From DASQYE01 sp035940775 (GTDB lineage: Bacteria; Acidobacteriota; Blastocatellia; Pyrinomonadales; Pyrinomonadaceae), in NCBI GenBank assembly GCA_035940775.1, contig DASZEN010000046.1:124001-188000 (forward strand): a stretch of DNA of 64,000 bases, in the 5' to 3' direction. This document shows positions 1 to 8,575 of the stretch, piece by piece (position 1 is the first letter of the stretch; every line of letters begins with the position of its first letter). Below the pieces are notes generated by a model. That model saw only the letters and a list, made by a program, of their open reading frames with translations. It searched no databases and was not told where the DNA came from. A program made the translations under genes and the position numbers.

Positions 1-2
1 TG

Positions 3-59
3 CACGAGGGAGCAAGAGAGGCCGTCGCCGCATACATGCAGCGCAACGAGGAGCATTAG
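3..59 (+). CDS. C-terminal fragment of a gene cut by the window edge
   Basis: The first 59 bases hold one open frame that ends in TAG at 57-59 and reads HEGAREAVAAYMQRNEEH. It looks like the charged helical tail of a protein whose body lies upstream of the window. The following 130 bases have no convincing frame. The family cannot be named from 18 residues, and the frame could be open by chance. Confidence 0.4.
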   Translation, partial: HEGAREAVAAYMQRNEEH

Positions 60-193
60 AACGCCCCCGCACACACGAGAGGCGCGCACGCGATAGCTGG
101 AGCCACGACGATCGAGTGGCGCAGAAAACCTTAACGGATATAAAATCGACCCGGCTCCAGAGCCCCCTTTTGCATAACGCGTAGATCGACGAG

Positions 194-379
194 GTGAGCA
201 CGATGACGCAATCTTCTGATCCGACGGGCGACGAGGGAACGAGCGGACAAGAGATAAGCGAGGAAGAGATTGACGAGACTTTGGCGGAGTCCTTCCCGGC
301 GAGCGATCCTCCGCAGTGGACGCTCGGCGTGGAGACCCGCACGGAGCCGCACGAAGTATCGGGCGATGACAAGGAATAA
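194..379 (+). CDS. small acidic hypothetical protein with ESFPASDPPQWTLG motif
   Basis: A 61-residue, strongly acidic protein with no membrane segment. The first half is Ser/Thr/Glu-rich and probably disordered. The second half carries the block DETLAESFPASDPPQWTLG, which I recall from many short uncharacterised bacterial proteins (recalled, not searched). The frame opens with GTG at 194; an in-frame ATG at 203 is an alternative. A moderately purine-rich GACGAG lies upstream of the GTG. No function is known to me. It stands alone between a truncated upstream gene and an AP2-like gene about 300 bp downstream. Confidence 0.6.
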   Translation: MSTMTQSSDPTGDEGTSGQEISEEEIDETLAESFPASDPPQWTLGVETRTEPHEVSGDDKE

Positions 380-696
380 GGATAAAACATCCGAATAACA
401 TCGGGCCCCGAGCCTTACCTTAAACGACGCTGGGAAACGACCGCGCAGATAATGCTCGCGCGAGTTCAATCGAACCCGTCGATGCCCAACAACTTATTGA
501 ACCCGATGCTTTGACGGCAGCGCTTTTATCATTGTTCGGTCACTTCCATCCCTTGAAAATTTCGAGTGCGCGGCGCGCACAAATGCGTGCCTGTGCCGCT
601 AAAAGAGCCACGGAGCTTTGACATCTCGCCCGAGAAGCGATAAGTTTTCAATACTCACCTAGTGATAATCCCAATTTGGAGAGGCTAAAGGAGCTT
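380..696. other. intergenic gap with one possible promoter
   Basis: No credible coding frame lies between the small acidic protein and the AP2-like gene. The only visible signal is a sigma70-like element near 618-646, listed separately. The rest is unremarkable. Confidence 0.5.
618..646 (+). promoter_or_regulatory. possible sigma70 promoter of the AP2-like gene
   Basis: A perfect TTGACA at 618-623 is followed after 17 bases by TAAGTT at 641-646. The -35 is consensus but the -10 matches at only three positions, so the call is tentative. It lies about 50 bp ahead of the likely ATG at 697. Confidence 0.35.
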
Positions 697-1197
697 ATGG
701 CAAAGAGTGGTCATAAGGGCATCAGCCGAATTGATTGCCCTGAGAGGAAGACTGTAGGGTGGTACGTAAGGGTCAGGCTAAAGAACGTCACGAAATCAAA
801 ATTCATCAGCGACAATGCGCATGGCGGTAAAGAGGCGGCACTTGAGAAAGCCGTCGAGTGCCGCGATCAGATGGAACAGGAACTGGGCAAGCCACGCACG
901 GACTGGGTCGTTGTGGGCAACAATCCGCGAAACACGAGCGGCATAGTCGGCGTACGGCGCGCCGTGAAAAAGCATATCGGGAAAGACGGAAAGATTTACC
1001 TTAATGAAGTCTATGAAGTGTCCTGGAATGCCGGTCGCGAGAAGAAGGGTCGAACGTCCGTCTCGATCACCAAGCACGGCGAGCTGGGAGCCTTTCGCAA
1101 AGCCTGTGCGATTCGCCGCCAGAAAGAGCAAGAGATGTATGGGAAGGTCGTTGTGAGTAAGTGGGCAGGATCGCTCGGCAAGGTGTGCGCGGCGTAA
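697..1197 (+). CDS. protein with two AP2-like DNA-binding modules
   Basis: A 166-residue basic protein. Residues about 8-58 (GWYVRVRL, then GGKEAALEKAVECRD) and about 80-145 (SGIVGVRR, then YEVSWN and AFRKACAIRRQKE) each look like an AP2/ERF unit: a three-stranded sheet with Gly-x-Tyr/Trp turns followed by an Ala-rich helix. AP2 domains bind DNA in plant regulators and also occur in bacterial and phage homing endonucleases. No HNH or other nuclease motif is visible here, so a DNA-binding role is inferred and catalysis is not supported. The frame is open back to a TTG at 676. I prefer ATG 697 because AAAGGAG at 687-693 precedes it, although the spacing is short. It has no operon partner: both flanks are long gaps and a strong hairpin follows. 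Confidence 0.6.
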   Translation: MAKSGHKGISRIDCPERKTVGWYVRVRLKNVTKSKFISDNAHGGKEAALEKAVECRDQMEQELGKPRTDWVVVGNNPRNTSGIVGVRRAVKKHIGKDGKIYLNEVYEVSWNAGREKKGRTSVSITKHGELGAFRKACAIRRQKEQEMYGKVVVSKWAGSLGKVCAA

Positions 1198-1657
1198 CAG
1201 TCAACCCCACACCATGCGGGCAGAGGTCAATAGCTGCTCGCCCACTTCAGATCAACCCAAAACGGCTCCGAGTCGCGAATCGAGAACGCGCCTGCTCTCA
1301 ATCTTCGCGCCCTGCGCCCGTAACGTGAGGGAACTCGTCCGAGGCGAGAGATGCCCGAAATCGGCGACGGGCGGAGGTTAAAGAGAGCGCCCGCGACGGG
1401 CTTGAAAATCCTGCTCGCGTCCGGCATTCGGATCCTAACCGTTTAGCCTCACCATGGGGGTAACGCCGCTCGCTCATCCTTTCGAGAGAAAGGATGAGCG
1501 AGCGGCGTAATTTTGATGCTGGCTGTGCTTGGGGGCGGCGATAAAGGTTACTCGCGAAATTACGGATTAAAAAACAATCCCTGATAAGATAAGGCTCGTA
1601 GATCGGTCAGCTACTCTTCGCCCGCGGGGCGTCTTTCCAGACCGTGAAGGTGCAGAT
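1198..1657. other. intergenic gap holding a terminator
   Basis: A 460-bp stretch without a convincing gene. A 66-codon minus-strand frame at 1227-1427 has no start context or recognisable composition and was rejected. The notable element is the long perfect hairpin at 1463-1508. The A/T-rich stretch around 1560-1600 may contain the promoter of the release-factor-like gene, but I cannot place -35/-10 boxes with confidence. Confidence 0.5.
1463..1514 (+). terminator. long-stem rho-independent terminator
   Basis: A perfect 20-bp inverted repeat (arms 1463-1482 and 1489-1508) with a six-base CGAGAG loop, followed by AATTTT. It lies 265 bp after the AP2-like stop, so the transcript would have a long 3' untranslated region or belong to an unrecognised RNA. 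The short T-run makes termination likely but not certain. Confidence 0.6.
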
Positions 1658-2005
1658 ATGATCTTATTGCCGGAAGCGGACGAAGACCTGCTGCGCGAAT
1701 GCGAGATAGATACTTTCCGTTCGAGCGGCCCGGGCGGCCAGCACGTCAACAAGACGGAGAGCGCCGTACGCCTTAAACACCTGCCCTCGGGGCTCGTCGT
1801 CACCTCTCAGCAGGAGCGCAGCCAGCATCGTAATAAGGCGCTCTGCCTGCAAAAGCTTCGCGAGCGTGCCGAGCAATTGAACCATCGCCCGGCAAAGCGC
1901 GTTCCGACTCGCGTCCCGCGCAGCGCGAAGAATCGCACACTGGAAGCGAAGGCGCGACGCTCTCAAATCAAGCGCTCGCGCTCGAAGCCGTCCACAGACG
2001 AGTGA
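1658..2005 (+). CDS. RF-1 domain (GGQ) peptidyl-tRNA hydrolysis factor, ArfB-like
   Basis: A 115-residue protein. Residues 19-60 carry the class I release-factor core with GPGGQHVNKTESAV. The GGQ at 26-28 is the catalytic motif that triggers peptidyl-tRNA hydrolysis in the ribosomal peptidyl-transferase centre. ERSQHRNKA, another conserved RF motif, follows, then a Lys/Arg-rich tail (about 85-115). Short stop-codon-independent factors with this plan (ArfB/YaeJ, ICT1, mtRF-R) rescue stalled ribosomes by placing the basic tail in the mRNA channel. Codon-recognition domains of RF1/RF2 are absent. It is shorter than E. coli ArfB (140 aa), so it may belong to a related RF-like subfamily. The ATG follows a GAAGGTG-type ribosome site. 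The neighbouring ABM gene is 66 bp downstream on the same strand. Confidence 0.85.
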   Translation: MILLPEADEDLLRECEIDTFRSSGPGGQHVNKTESAVRLKHLPSGLVVTSQQERSQHRNKALCLQKLRERAEQLNHRPAKRVPTRVPRSAKNRTLEAKARRSQIKRSRSKPSTDE

Positions 2006-2071
2006 GGAAAGAGGGGCAGAGCGGCCCGCAGGCGCACATGGTAGTATCAGATAAAGGGAGATTTTCAGGGA

Positions 2072-2428
2072 ATGATAACTGTCGCCAATCGTATCTACGT
2101 CAATCAGGAGTACGCAGCCGCCTTCGAGCAGAGGTTCAGGGAGCGCGCCGGACTTGTGGACAAGATGCCCGGCTTCATCTCCAATCAAGTCCTGCGCCCG
2201 GTCAACGAGGGCGACCCGTACGTGGTCTTCACCATCTGGGAGAGCCGCCAGGACTTTCTCAACTGGGTGCGCTCGGATGCTTTTGTGAAGGGGCACGCGC
2301 AGTCCGGCACTCTTCCGAAAGAGGCGTTCTCCAGATCAAACGTGTTGGAGATGCATGAGATCGTGCAGGATTCGGCCCGCCCCGATTTAGAGCCCGAGCC
2401 GCCGGGCGGCCCCTTCAAGATGCACTAG
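2072..2428 (+). CDS. antibiotic biosynthesis monooxygenase (ABM) family protein
   Basis: A 118-residue protein with the ferredoxin-like ABM fold: N-terminal strand MITVANRIYVNQEY, then FEQRFRERAGLVDKMPGF, and YVVFTIWESRQDFLNWVRSDAF with the aromatic-rich motif of the family. ABM proteins include quinol monooxygenases and heme-degrading IsdG/HmoA-like enzymes. The FTIWES segment and spacing resemble the heme-monooxygenase branch, but the substrate cannot be read from sequence alone. The C-terminal 20 residues are Pro/Glu-rich and probably disordered. The ATG follows TTTTCAGGGA. It may be cotranscribed with the release-factor-like gene (66-bp gap). Confidence 0.8.
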   Translation: MITVANRIYVNQEYAAAFEQRFRERAGLVDKMPGFISNQVLRPVNEGDPYVVFTIWESRQDFLNWVRSDAFVKGHAQSGTLPKEAFSRSNVLEMHEIVQDSARPDLEPEPPGGPFKMH

Positions 2429-2660
2429 CCCGACCTACGTGCTCAACCATCCTCTGGCGCGCCTCTTCGGCCCTCCTCTTGAGATTTCCCACCCTCTGCA
2501 CAGAGAGAGCGCGCTCGGAGCGCGCCGCCACGCCCTTCGCGTCGAACGCCTCGACGCCGGACGCCGACTGCCTGAGACCCTTTGTTAACGGAACGATACA
2601 CGGCCGCGTCTTTTGTCAGGAGAGACGAAAATAAATCTTTTGAATGGAGCCACTGCTTTG

Positions 2661-4322
2661 GTGAAACGATTTATCGCCGCCCTGGCCCTCCTGATGACGT
2701 TTGTGATTACGGGCTACGGGAGCCAGCCGGATCACAAGGGGCCGACGCTCGATTCGGTTCCTCAATACGACCTTTCGGTTCGCCTGCGGCCTGACGCCCA
2801 CCGTCTTGAAGTCACGGGCACGATACGTTTGCGTGGAAGCCGTGCGTCTCGCGCGCAGCTCCAACTCTCTTTGAGCGAGCTGATGCAGGATTTCAAGGTG
2901 GAGGTGCTCGAACCCTCCGCGAGCGCCGGGGCGGCAAGGTTGGAGAGGAGAGACGCGAGCGGCAAAAATACCAAGTGGATAGTCCACATGCCGCGCCCCG
3001 TTCCGGCGAGTGAAACCATCCTGCTGCGTTTCTCATACGCCGGAGGCGAGCGTCCCGCAACCCTTTTCTATATCGGTTCCGAAGTCTCTTTCGCGTCCGC
3101 CTGGGGGACGGATTGGTATCCGCTCTTTGTCGGCGGAGATGATAAAGGTACTGGTACGGTCAGGTTTTCAGTTCCCGCCGGACAGACGGTAATGGCCGAG
3201 GGCAAACGCACCGGCACGGCTGAAGAAGCGGCCTCGGGAGAGTTCCGGTTTGAGATCGTTCGTCCGACCTACTTCTCGTTTGCCTCTGGCAGTTTCACGG
3301 TTGTGCGGCGCGACGGCGCTCCCACAATATCCGCTTACCTGTTGCGTCCGCGCCAGCACATGGAATCGTATCTGGATGGCGCGCGAAAAATTCTGGAGGT
3401 GCTCGGGCGCGAGTTCGGTGCATATCCCCTCGACGAGTTCGCCCTCGTCGAGATACCGCGAGACCTGGCGCGACAGTCAGGCTTTAACGCGGCGTCCGTA
3501 CAGGGGTTCGTCATGGCGAACAGCCGCGCATTCGACTCGCCCACGGTCGATCATCTTCTCCAATGGTACGGGCACGAGTTCAGCCACCAGTGGTTTCCGC
3601 ACGTGTTCGCCCTGCGCACGCCGCCCGGACTTTTCATGGAAGAGGCGCTGGCCGAGTACGGAGGATTGAAAGTCGTGGAAGCCCTGGCGGGCCCGGCCGC
3701 AGCCGAACGCTCCCGCCGCACCGGTTTCGAGTACGATCCGATCTACAGTGCTCTAGCCTACTTCAAGCTGGTGGGCGCGGGCACTGACCAGCCCTTGTCG
3801 AATTTAGACTCCAAGCCGGGGCATCGCGATGTGGCTTACAATAAAGGCTCCCTTGTCTTTGATATGCTCGCGCGCGAAATAGGGCCGGAAAAATTCCGGC
3901 GCATCATGCATGACATCAATCGACGCTACGGCCCGCGCGGGCTCACGTGGAGCCAATTTTTACGCGCCATCGAAGACGGCGCGGGCAGAGACCTCGGTTG
4001 GTTCTACGAGCAGTGGTTCGAGCGTACGGGTGCGCCCGAATGGCAACTAAACTGGAAGCAGGAAGGCGATAGGGTGCGGGGCACAATCACGCAACCGGCT
4101 CCCTACTATCGTGCGGCGCTTGAGATAGAGATTCAGGGAGGTGAAGGCCAGCGTCTCACGCATACAGTGAAGGTTCGCGGCGCGCGGACGGAGTTTGCCG
4201 TGCCGGTCAGGTTTCGGGCGCAGGCCGTCACGCTCGATCCGCACTATCTGTTTGTGCGCTGGACACCCGAATATCACGCCGAGGCGAATGCGGCTCGCCC
4301 CACGCAAACCGTCAGTCAATGA
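2661..4322 (+). CDS. secreted M1-family-like zinc aminopeptidase
   Basis: About 553 residues with an N-terminal signal peptide (KRFIAALALLMTFVITG). The first ~200 residues are beta-rich, as in the N-terminal saddle of M1 peptidases. The gluzincin site is intact: HEFSH at residues 305-309 followed 19 residues later by Glu in MEEALAEY, giving HExxH-x18-E. A catalytic-domain tail (WFYEQWFERTGAPEW) matches M1 enzymes. The GAMEN exopeptidase motif is not visible; the region before the zinc site reads GFNAASVQGF. Exopeptidase specificity is therefore uncertain. The frame is open back to TTG 2613. GTG 2661 was chosen because it begins the signal peptide exactly, although TTG 2640 behind AGGAGAG (2618-2624) is possible. 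The next gene is convergent. Confidence 0.8.
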   Translation: MKRFIAALALLMTFVITGYGSQPDHKGPTLDSVPQYDLSVRLRPDAHRLEVTGTIRLRGSRASRAQLQLSLSELMQDFKVEVLEPSASAGAARLERRDASGKNTKWIVHMPRPVPASETILLRFSYAGGERPATLFYIGSEVSFASAWGTDWYPLFVGGDDKGTGTVRFSVPAGQTVMAEGKRTGTAEEAASGEFRFEIVRPTYFSFASGSFTVVRRDGAPTISAYLLRPRQHMESYLDGARKILEVLGREFGAYPLDEFALVEIPRDLARQSGFNAASVQGFVMANSRAFDSPTVDHLLQWYGHEFSHQWFPHVFALRTPPGLFMEEALAEYGGLKVVEALAGPAAAERSRRTGFEYDPIYSALAYFKLVGAGTDQPLSNLDSKPGHRDVAYNKGSLVFDMLAREIGPEKFRRIMHDINRRYGPRGLTWSQFLRAIEDGAGRDLGWFYEQWFERTGAPEWQLNWKQEGDRVRGTITQPAPYYRAALEIEIQGGEGQRLTHTVKVRGARTEFAVPVRFRAQAVTLDPHYLFVRWTPEYHAEANAARPTQTVSQ

Positions 4323-4411
4323 TTAAGAGGCGTGCTGGCAAAGAGACGCTTTGAGCGGTGATTGAGCCGGGCGGGAAGGCACGCACGCTCGCGCGCGCAC
4401 GCGCCTTTAAC

Positions 4412-4918
4412 TTATCGCGTCATCGGCTTACCGTCCTTCAATACGTAGAGCACCTTCCATTCTTCGACGGCCCTGAGTTGCCAGCCGCCCGGCGTCTTTG
4501 TCCAGGTCTCTCGCTGTAGAGCGCCGACATCCAGTTTATGCGATACGCCCTGTTCGTCTTTGAAGGTTCTGGAACTCTTCTGCTCGACGATTGCCGTAGT
4601 ATCAGCGCCTTCGATGACCAGCTCCCGGATCGTCATGCTCAGCTTTATAACTTTGAACGTCTTCGCATTATTTCTCACGTAATCCACGACCCACTGACGA
4701 TCCTGAACCGAGCCATTGAACAGCTTCAACCTGAAATCCGGAGCCAGAAATCCCTCCCAAACCGCCGGATCATTCCTCTTGAATCCCTTTACGATCCGGG
4801 CATAGTTGGCTTTGAGCTGCTTCCGAATTTTACCTTCGGCGTCGGCGCGAACGTGCGCCGAAACGGACGCGACGGCTAAGGCGGCTGATAGAATAATAGA
4901 GGAGGCCCTTCTCATCAT
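4412..4918 (-). CDS. secreted NTF2/SnoaL-like protein (DUF4440 type)
   Basis: A 168-residue protein with a signal peptide (MMRRASSIILSAALAVASVSAHVRA). The mature part has the NTF2-like cone-fold pattern: a helix with NYARIVKGFKRNDPAVWEGFLAPDF, a long curved sheet, and a final strand WQLRAVEEWKVLYVL. Such domains bind small molecules or act as enzymes of varied function; no catalytic set can be assigned. It is convergent with the M1-like peptidase and shares its direction with the DUF2834 gene 38 bp upstream, so the two may be cotranscribed. Confidence 0.7.
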   Translation of the reverse strand: MMRRASSIILSAALAVASVSAHVRADAEGKIRKQLKANYARIVKGFKRNDPAVWEGFLAPDFRLKLFNGSVQDRQWVVDYVRNNAKTFKVIKLSMTIRELVIEGADTTAIVEQKSSRTFKDEQGVSHKLDVGALQRETWTKTPGGWQLRAVEEWKVLYVLKDGKPMTR

Positions 4919-4956
4919 TCGAGCCCTTCAACCTGCGATCATGGAACAGAGGGACA

Positions 4957-5280
4957 TCAGGCCGAGCGATCAGCGACTATCGTGCGCTCTCGGAAGAAAA
5001 GAAAGAGTGGAAAAGCCAGAGACAGGCCGACCGTCAAATTACAAAGCACATAGAGCCACAGATTGCCCATGCCGCGCCGCCGCCCTTCGGAGAAGACGAA
5101 GAGCCACAACACCAATGACGATACGATGACATCCAGGCCGAAGAAAGCCGATACGTTGTTCTGGAAAAGCTGACGAAAGAGCAGCGGCACATCCAACCCA
5201 TTAGCCGCCAGGAAGGGGAACAATTGAGACAGCGGGAGAACCGCGCCCAGAACGGCTGCGACAAGGTAAAGCCATTGCAT
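4957..5280 (-). CDS. DUF2834 small integral membrane protein
   Basis: A 107-residue polytopic protein with three hydrophobic spans (about 3-25, 45-64 and 76-96) and the conserved block NNVSAFFGLDVIVSSL followed by EGRRRGM. This is the pattern I recognise as DUF2834. The family has no known function. It lies 38 bp upstream of the NTF2-like gene on the same strand. The ATG at 5280 lacks a strong ribosome site but marks the family-like N-terminus MQWLYLVAAVLGAVLP. Confidence 0.75.
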   Translation of the reverse strand: MQWLYLVAAVLGAVLPLSQLFPFLAANGLDVPLLFRQLFQNNVSAFFGLDVIVSSLVLWLFVFSEGRRRGMGNLWLYVLCNLTVGLSLAFPLFLFFRERTIVADRSA

Positions 5281-5532
5281 AAAGAGGATTTCTCCCGTAA
5301 TGAAAAATTCGGGCCCGCCGCGAGCACGATGATTCTACTTGTTCGAGGCTCACAATGCGAAGCAGAGCCCGGCCCCATATATTCAAACGAGCGCCAGGGC
5401 ATGTTATAAAGCTTCTTGCGCTACGTATGATCTACGCGCGCGCTCTCTCGCGCTCGCCCGATTGCAAATTTACTCTTTCGTTCTGTTATGTTACGTGTTG
5501 ATATGTCTTTTCAGGCGTGAGGAAGTCGAGCT

Positions 5533-6672
5533 ATGACAGAACCGGCATACCCGGCCGCGCGAGCGGTGGCCGACAGGGTGCAGGCGCACTTTGCACGCCA
5601 TATCGCCGCCGCGCATGAACAGGGGCAACAGGAGTTGGCGATGAAACCCGACGCGCGCGTGATCGAAGCGATCATAGATGCGGCGTTCTGGGCCAGTCTG
5701 CGGCGTGAGGAAGGTTATTCGCCGAAAATATCGCTCGCCTTTCTTCCTCCCGAACAGGCCGGGTATCCGCTCACCTTCGAGCGGCGGCTCCCGCTGAATC
5801 CCGCGGCTCTGTCGCGGCTCGCTCCGGCGGTCGAGCGGCCCGGAATACACCTGGGCGTGTGGCGCGACGCGGACGAGTTGTGCGTGTGGGGAACCACGCG
5901 CACGATTCCCAGATTCTGTTTCGTGTTGGAGGTCATCGAGCCGGGTCTGCTCGTGGTCAAGTATCGGCGCGGTCAAGACCCTAGCAAGTTCGTCAATGTC
6001 GTCGTGCTCAAGGGCGACCAGATCAAGGTGGTGGATGAACAGGGAACCAGCCTGCCCGACTGTCCGGCGCTGCTGACGACGCTTCTGGGCTTCGGCTCGC
6101 CCGCCTCAATGGCAGACGGTGTGAACGTGCTCGTGCAACTGGCCGTCTCGATGCGCGCGCACGGGCGCGGCGGGCTGCTGCTCGTCGTTCCGCAGGGCTC
6201 CACGCAGTGGCAGGAATCGATTGTGCGGCCCGTCCCGTATTCAGTCTCTCCCCCGTTCTCGGAACTCGCCAGGCTCATGCGGCAGGATGCGAGCGCGCGC
6301 CGCCGCGCGATCTGGCAGGAGGCGCTCATCGATGCGGTCGATGCGATTGCTGGCCTGACGGCCGTGGACGGCGCGGCTCTCATCAGCGATCAGTATGAGC
6401 TGCTCGCCTTCGGCGCGAAGATCGGCCGCCGCGATGGAGGCGCGCAGGTCGAGCAGGTCATCATCACGGAACCCATCGTCGGAGGCGTGGCCTCGGTCAT
6501 TCATCCGGTACAACTGGGCGGGACTCGTCACCTGTCGGCCGCCCAGTTCGTACAGGATCAGCGCAGCTCGGTCGCCCTCGTTGCATCGCAGGACGGCCGC
6601 TTCACCGTCTTCGCCTGGTCGCCGTGTGAAGAGATGGTTCACGCGCATCGCGTCGAGACGCTGCTGCTCTGA
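5533..6672 (+). CDS. diadenylate-cyclase-like (DAC/DACNV-type) protein
   Basis: A 379-residue soluble protein. The C-terminal ~110 residues align with the DisA_N/DAC fold: VDGAALIS with DGA at 279-281, a central ELLAFGAKI strand, and GGTRHLSAAQF with GTRHL at 330-334, then SSVALVASQDGRFTVFAW. DAC enzymes make cyclic di-AMP using DGA and GTRHR motifs; here the last Arg of RHR is Leu. Residues 1-240 form a separate region. This plan resembles the DACNV sensor domains I recall from nucleotide-signalling surveys, so nucleotide sensing seems more likely than synthesis. The ATG at 5533 is preceded by GAGGAAG. It stands alone, about 240 bp ahead of the CBS gene. Confidence 0.65.
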   Translation: MTEPAYPAARAVADRVQAHFARHIAAAHEQGQQELAMKPDARVIEAIIDAAFWASLRREEGYSPKISLAFLPPEQAGYPLTFERRLPLNPAALSRLAPAVERPGIHLGVWRDADELCVWGTTRTIPRFCFVLEVIEPGLLVVKYRRGQDPSKFVNVVVLKGDQIKVVDEQGTSLPDCPALLTTLLGFGSPASMADGVNVLVQLAVSMRAHGRGGLLLVVPQGSTQWQESIVRPVPYSVSPPFSELARLMRQDASARRRAIWQEALIDAVDAIAGLTAVDGAALISDQYELLAFGAKIGRRDGGAQVEQVIITEPIVGGVASVIHPVQLGGTRHLSAAQFVQDQRSSVALVASQDGRFTVFAWSPCEEMVHAHRVETLLL

Positions 6673-6912
6673 TCGCACGGGGGGTGAGACATTGCGTTCC
6701 CTGGTCGCCTCCTCCGACATAGATCGAGAACGCGCTCGCTCGCGCCCCTTCTTATTTAAATTCGACCGGCGGCATGCTAGATTATGGCTATCGAAAAATC
6801 GCTCACACGTCGACGGGTCGAAAACGGCGGCTCACGAGCGCAGCAGCCGGAAACGAACCGTTTCGGATATAGCACTTCAGTCAAGTAAAAAACTTCTCGT
6901 GGAGGTTCGGCT

Positions 6913-7347
6913 ATGATAACCATCAAAGACGTTCTACAGTCGAAGGGGCACGAGGTGCTTTCCGTTTCACCGGACGCCACCGTTTACGAGGCGTTGAGGA
7001 TCATGGCTGAAAAAAACGTTGGGGCCCTGGTGGTGCTCGATGGTGAAGCGGTGGCGGGCATCATGTCTGAGCGTGATTATGCCCGCAAGGTAATCCTGCA
7101 CGGGAAGTCGTCCAGGGAGATGCGCGTCGGCGAAATCATGACCTCGAAAGTCTATTACATGCGCCCCGAGCAGAATCTGCAAGACTGCATGACGCAGATG
7201 ACAGACAAGCACGTTCGTCACCTTCCGGTAATAGAGGATGAACGCCTCGTCGGCATCATCTCAATCGGCGACGTGGTGAAGGCCATCATCGCCGATCAGG
7301 AGGACACGATAAAACTACTGGAAAACTACATCACCGGAGGCACTTAG
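6913..7347 (+). CDS. CBS-pair domain protein
   Basis: A 144-residue protein made of two CBS motifs. The first spans about residues 8-60 (VLSVSPDATVYEALRIMAEKN, then GIMSERDY). The second spans about 75-130 (SKVYYMRPEQNLQDCMTQMTDKHVRHLPV, then GIISIGDVVKAII). Stand-alone CBS pairs (Bateman modules) bind adenosyl ligands such as AMP or ATP and regulate partner proteins. GGAGG at 6901-6905, seven bases before the ATG, supports the start. The upstream neighbour is a DAC-like protein with a potential nucleotide-binding fold. A shared nucleotide-sensing theme is possible but unproven. Confidence 0.9.
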   Translation: MITIKDVLQSKGHEVLSVSPDATVYEALRIMAEKNVGALVVLDGEAVAGIMSERDYARKVILHGKSSREMRVGEIMTSKVYYMRPEQNLQDCMTQMTDKHVRHLPVIEDERLVGIISIGDVVKAIIADQEDTIKLLENYITGGT

Positions 7348-7489
7348 GAAGGAGCCTTTGGAAGAAGTCTTCAGTCAGGCAATCGTTCCTTTGACGGCCG
7401 CGCCCTGTTGAAACGATAACTCGCCGTTGCGCCCGCAATGGGATCATCTTTGTTACTTATGTGCTAGTCCGGCGGTTTTAAGGTAGTCA

Positions 7490-8575
7490 ATGAAGCAGAG
7501 CATTTCCAGCCTTGCCAAAGCCTTCGCGCTACTCATCCTCGTAATTAACAGTTGTCAGGCCCAGGAGCTTGCTCCAAAGCTTGATGATTACATGAAGGCG
7601 GCGGTCAAGTCCGGCAGGTTCAGCGGCGCAATCCTCGTCGCGCGAAACGGTGAGGCTCTGTTGAGTAAGGGCTACGGCATGGCGAGCCTCGAACTGAATG
7701 TTCCGAACGAGGCGCAGTCCAAGTTCCGCATCGGCTCGCTCACCAAACAATTTACGGCGGCGGCGGTGATGATGCTGCAAGAGCGCGGCAAGCTGAACGT
7801 GCGCGAGTCCGTCTGCAAATATGTTCCCAAGTGCCCGCAGGCGTGGGCCGGGGTCACGCTTCATCATCTGCTCACGCACACTTCCGGCATTCCTGACCTG
7901 CTCGGGTTTCCGGATTTCACAAAGACGATGGGCCAACCCTCGCCGGTCGCCGAGACGGTCGCGCGTTTTCGTGACAAGCCGCTTGAGTTCAAGCCGGGTG
8001 AAAAATTCAGCTACAGTAATTCGGGCTATGTGCTTCTGGGCTATATCATAGAGCTGGTATCGGGCACGAGCTACGAGGATTTCCTCAGGGCGAATATCTT
8101 CGAGCCGTTGAGGATGACGAACTCGGGCAGCGATCACAACGACCTCATCATCAAGCATCGCGCCGCCGGTTACACCAAACGCGGCGAGGCCGTCATCAAT
8201 GCGCCTTACATAGACATGACGCTGCCCACGGGCGGCGGCTCGCTTTATTCTACGGTGGAAGACATGTTGCTGTGGGATCAGGCGCTCTATTCGGATAAGC
8301 TTTTAAAGAGAGGCTCGCTCGATGCCGTATTCACGTCTTACGCGCGCGCGGACTGGGGCGATGGGGTCGGCTACGGCTGGTTCATAGGCAAGGACAAAGC
8401 CGGTCACAGGTACACGGGGCATGCGGGCGGCATTAACGGCTTTGCCGCTCAGATCACGCGCTATCCCGAAGAGAGAGTGCTCGTCGTCGTGCTCAGTAAT
8501 TACAGCTTCGCGCCCGTCAACGACATCGCCAATGATTTGGCCGCCATCGTATTCGGCGACCGGGCCGGGTCATAA
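7490..8575 (+). CDS. secreted serine hydrolase, class C beta-lactamase family
   Basis: A 361-residue protein with a signal peptide ending near SCQA. It has the serine beta-lactamase/DD-peptidase fold: nucleophile motif S83-L-T-K86, Y175-S-N177 (YxN) and TGHAGG near residue 309 (HxG in place of KTG). LLTHTSGIPDL is also typical of the family. Proteins with this set include esterases, D-aminopeptidases and DD-carboxypeptidases; true class C beta-lactamases are a minority, so resistance is not implied. The length is normal for a single catalytic domain. The gene is monocistronic as far as can be seen. Confidence 0.85.
   Translation: MKQSISSLAKAFALLILVINSCQAQELAPKLDDYMKAAVKSGRFSGAILVARNGEALLSKGYGMASLELNVPNEAQSKFRIGSLTKQFTAAAVMMLQERGKLNVRESVCKYVPKCPQAWAGVTLHHLLTHTSGIPDLLGFPDFTKTMGQPSPVAETVARFRDKPLEFKPGEKFSYSNSGYVLLGYIIELVSGTSYEDFLRANIFEPLRMTNSGSDHNDLIIKHRAAGYTKRGEAVINAPYIDMTLPTGGGSLYSTVEDMLLWDQALYSDKLLKRGSLDAVFTSYARADWGDGVGYGWFIGKDKAGHRYTGHAGGINGFAAQITRYPEERVLVVVLSNYSFAPVNDIANDLAAIVFGDRAGS

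Noticed and set aside
7490..8575. antibiotic resistance beta-lactamase
   Set aside because: The class C-like fold is shared by many esterases and peptidases. HxG in place of KTG and isolated context do not support a resistance call.
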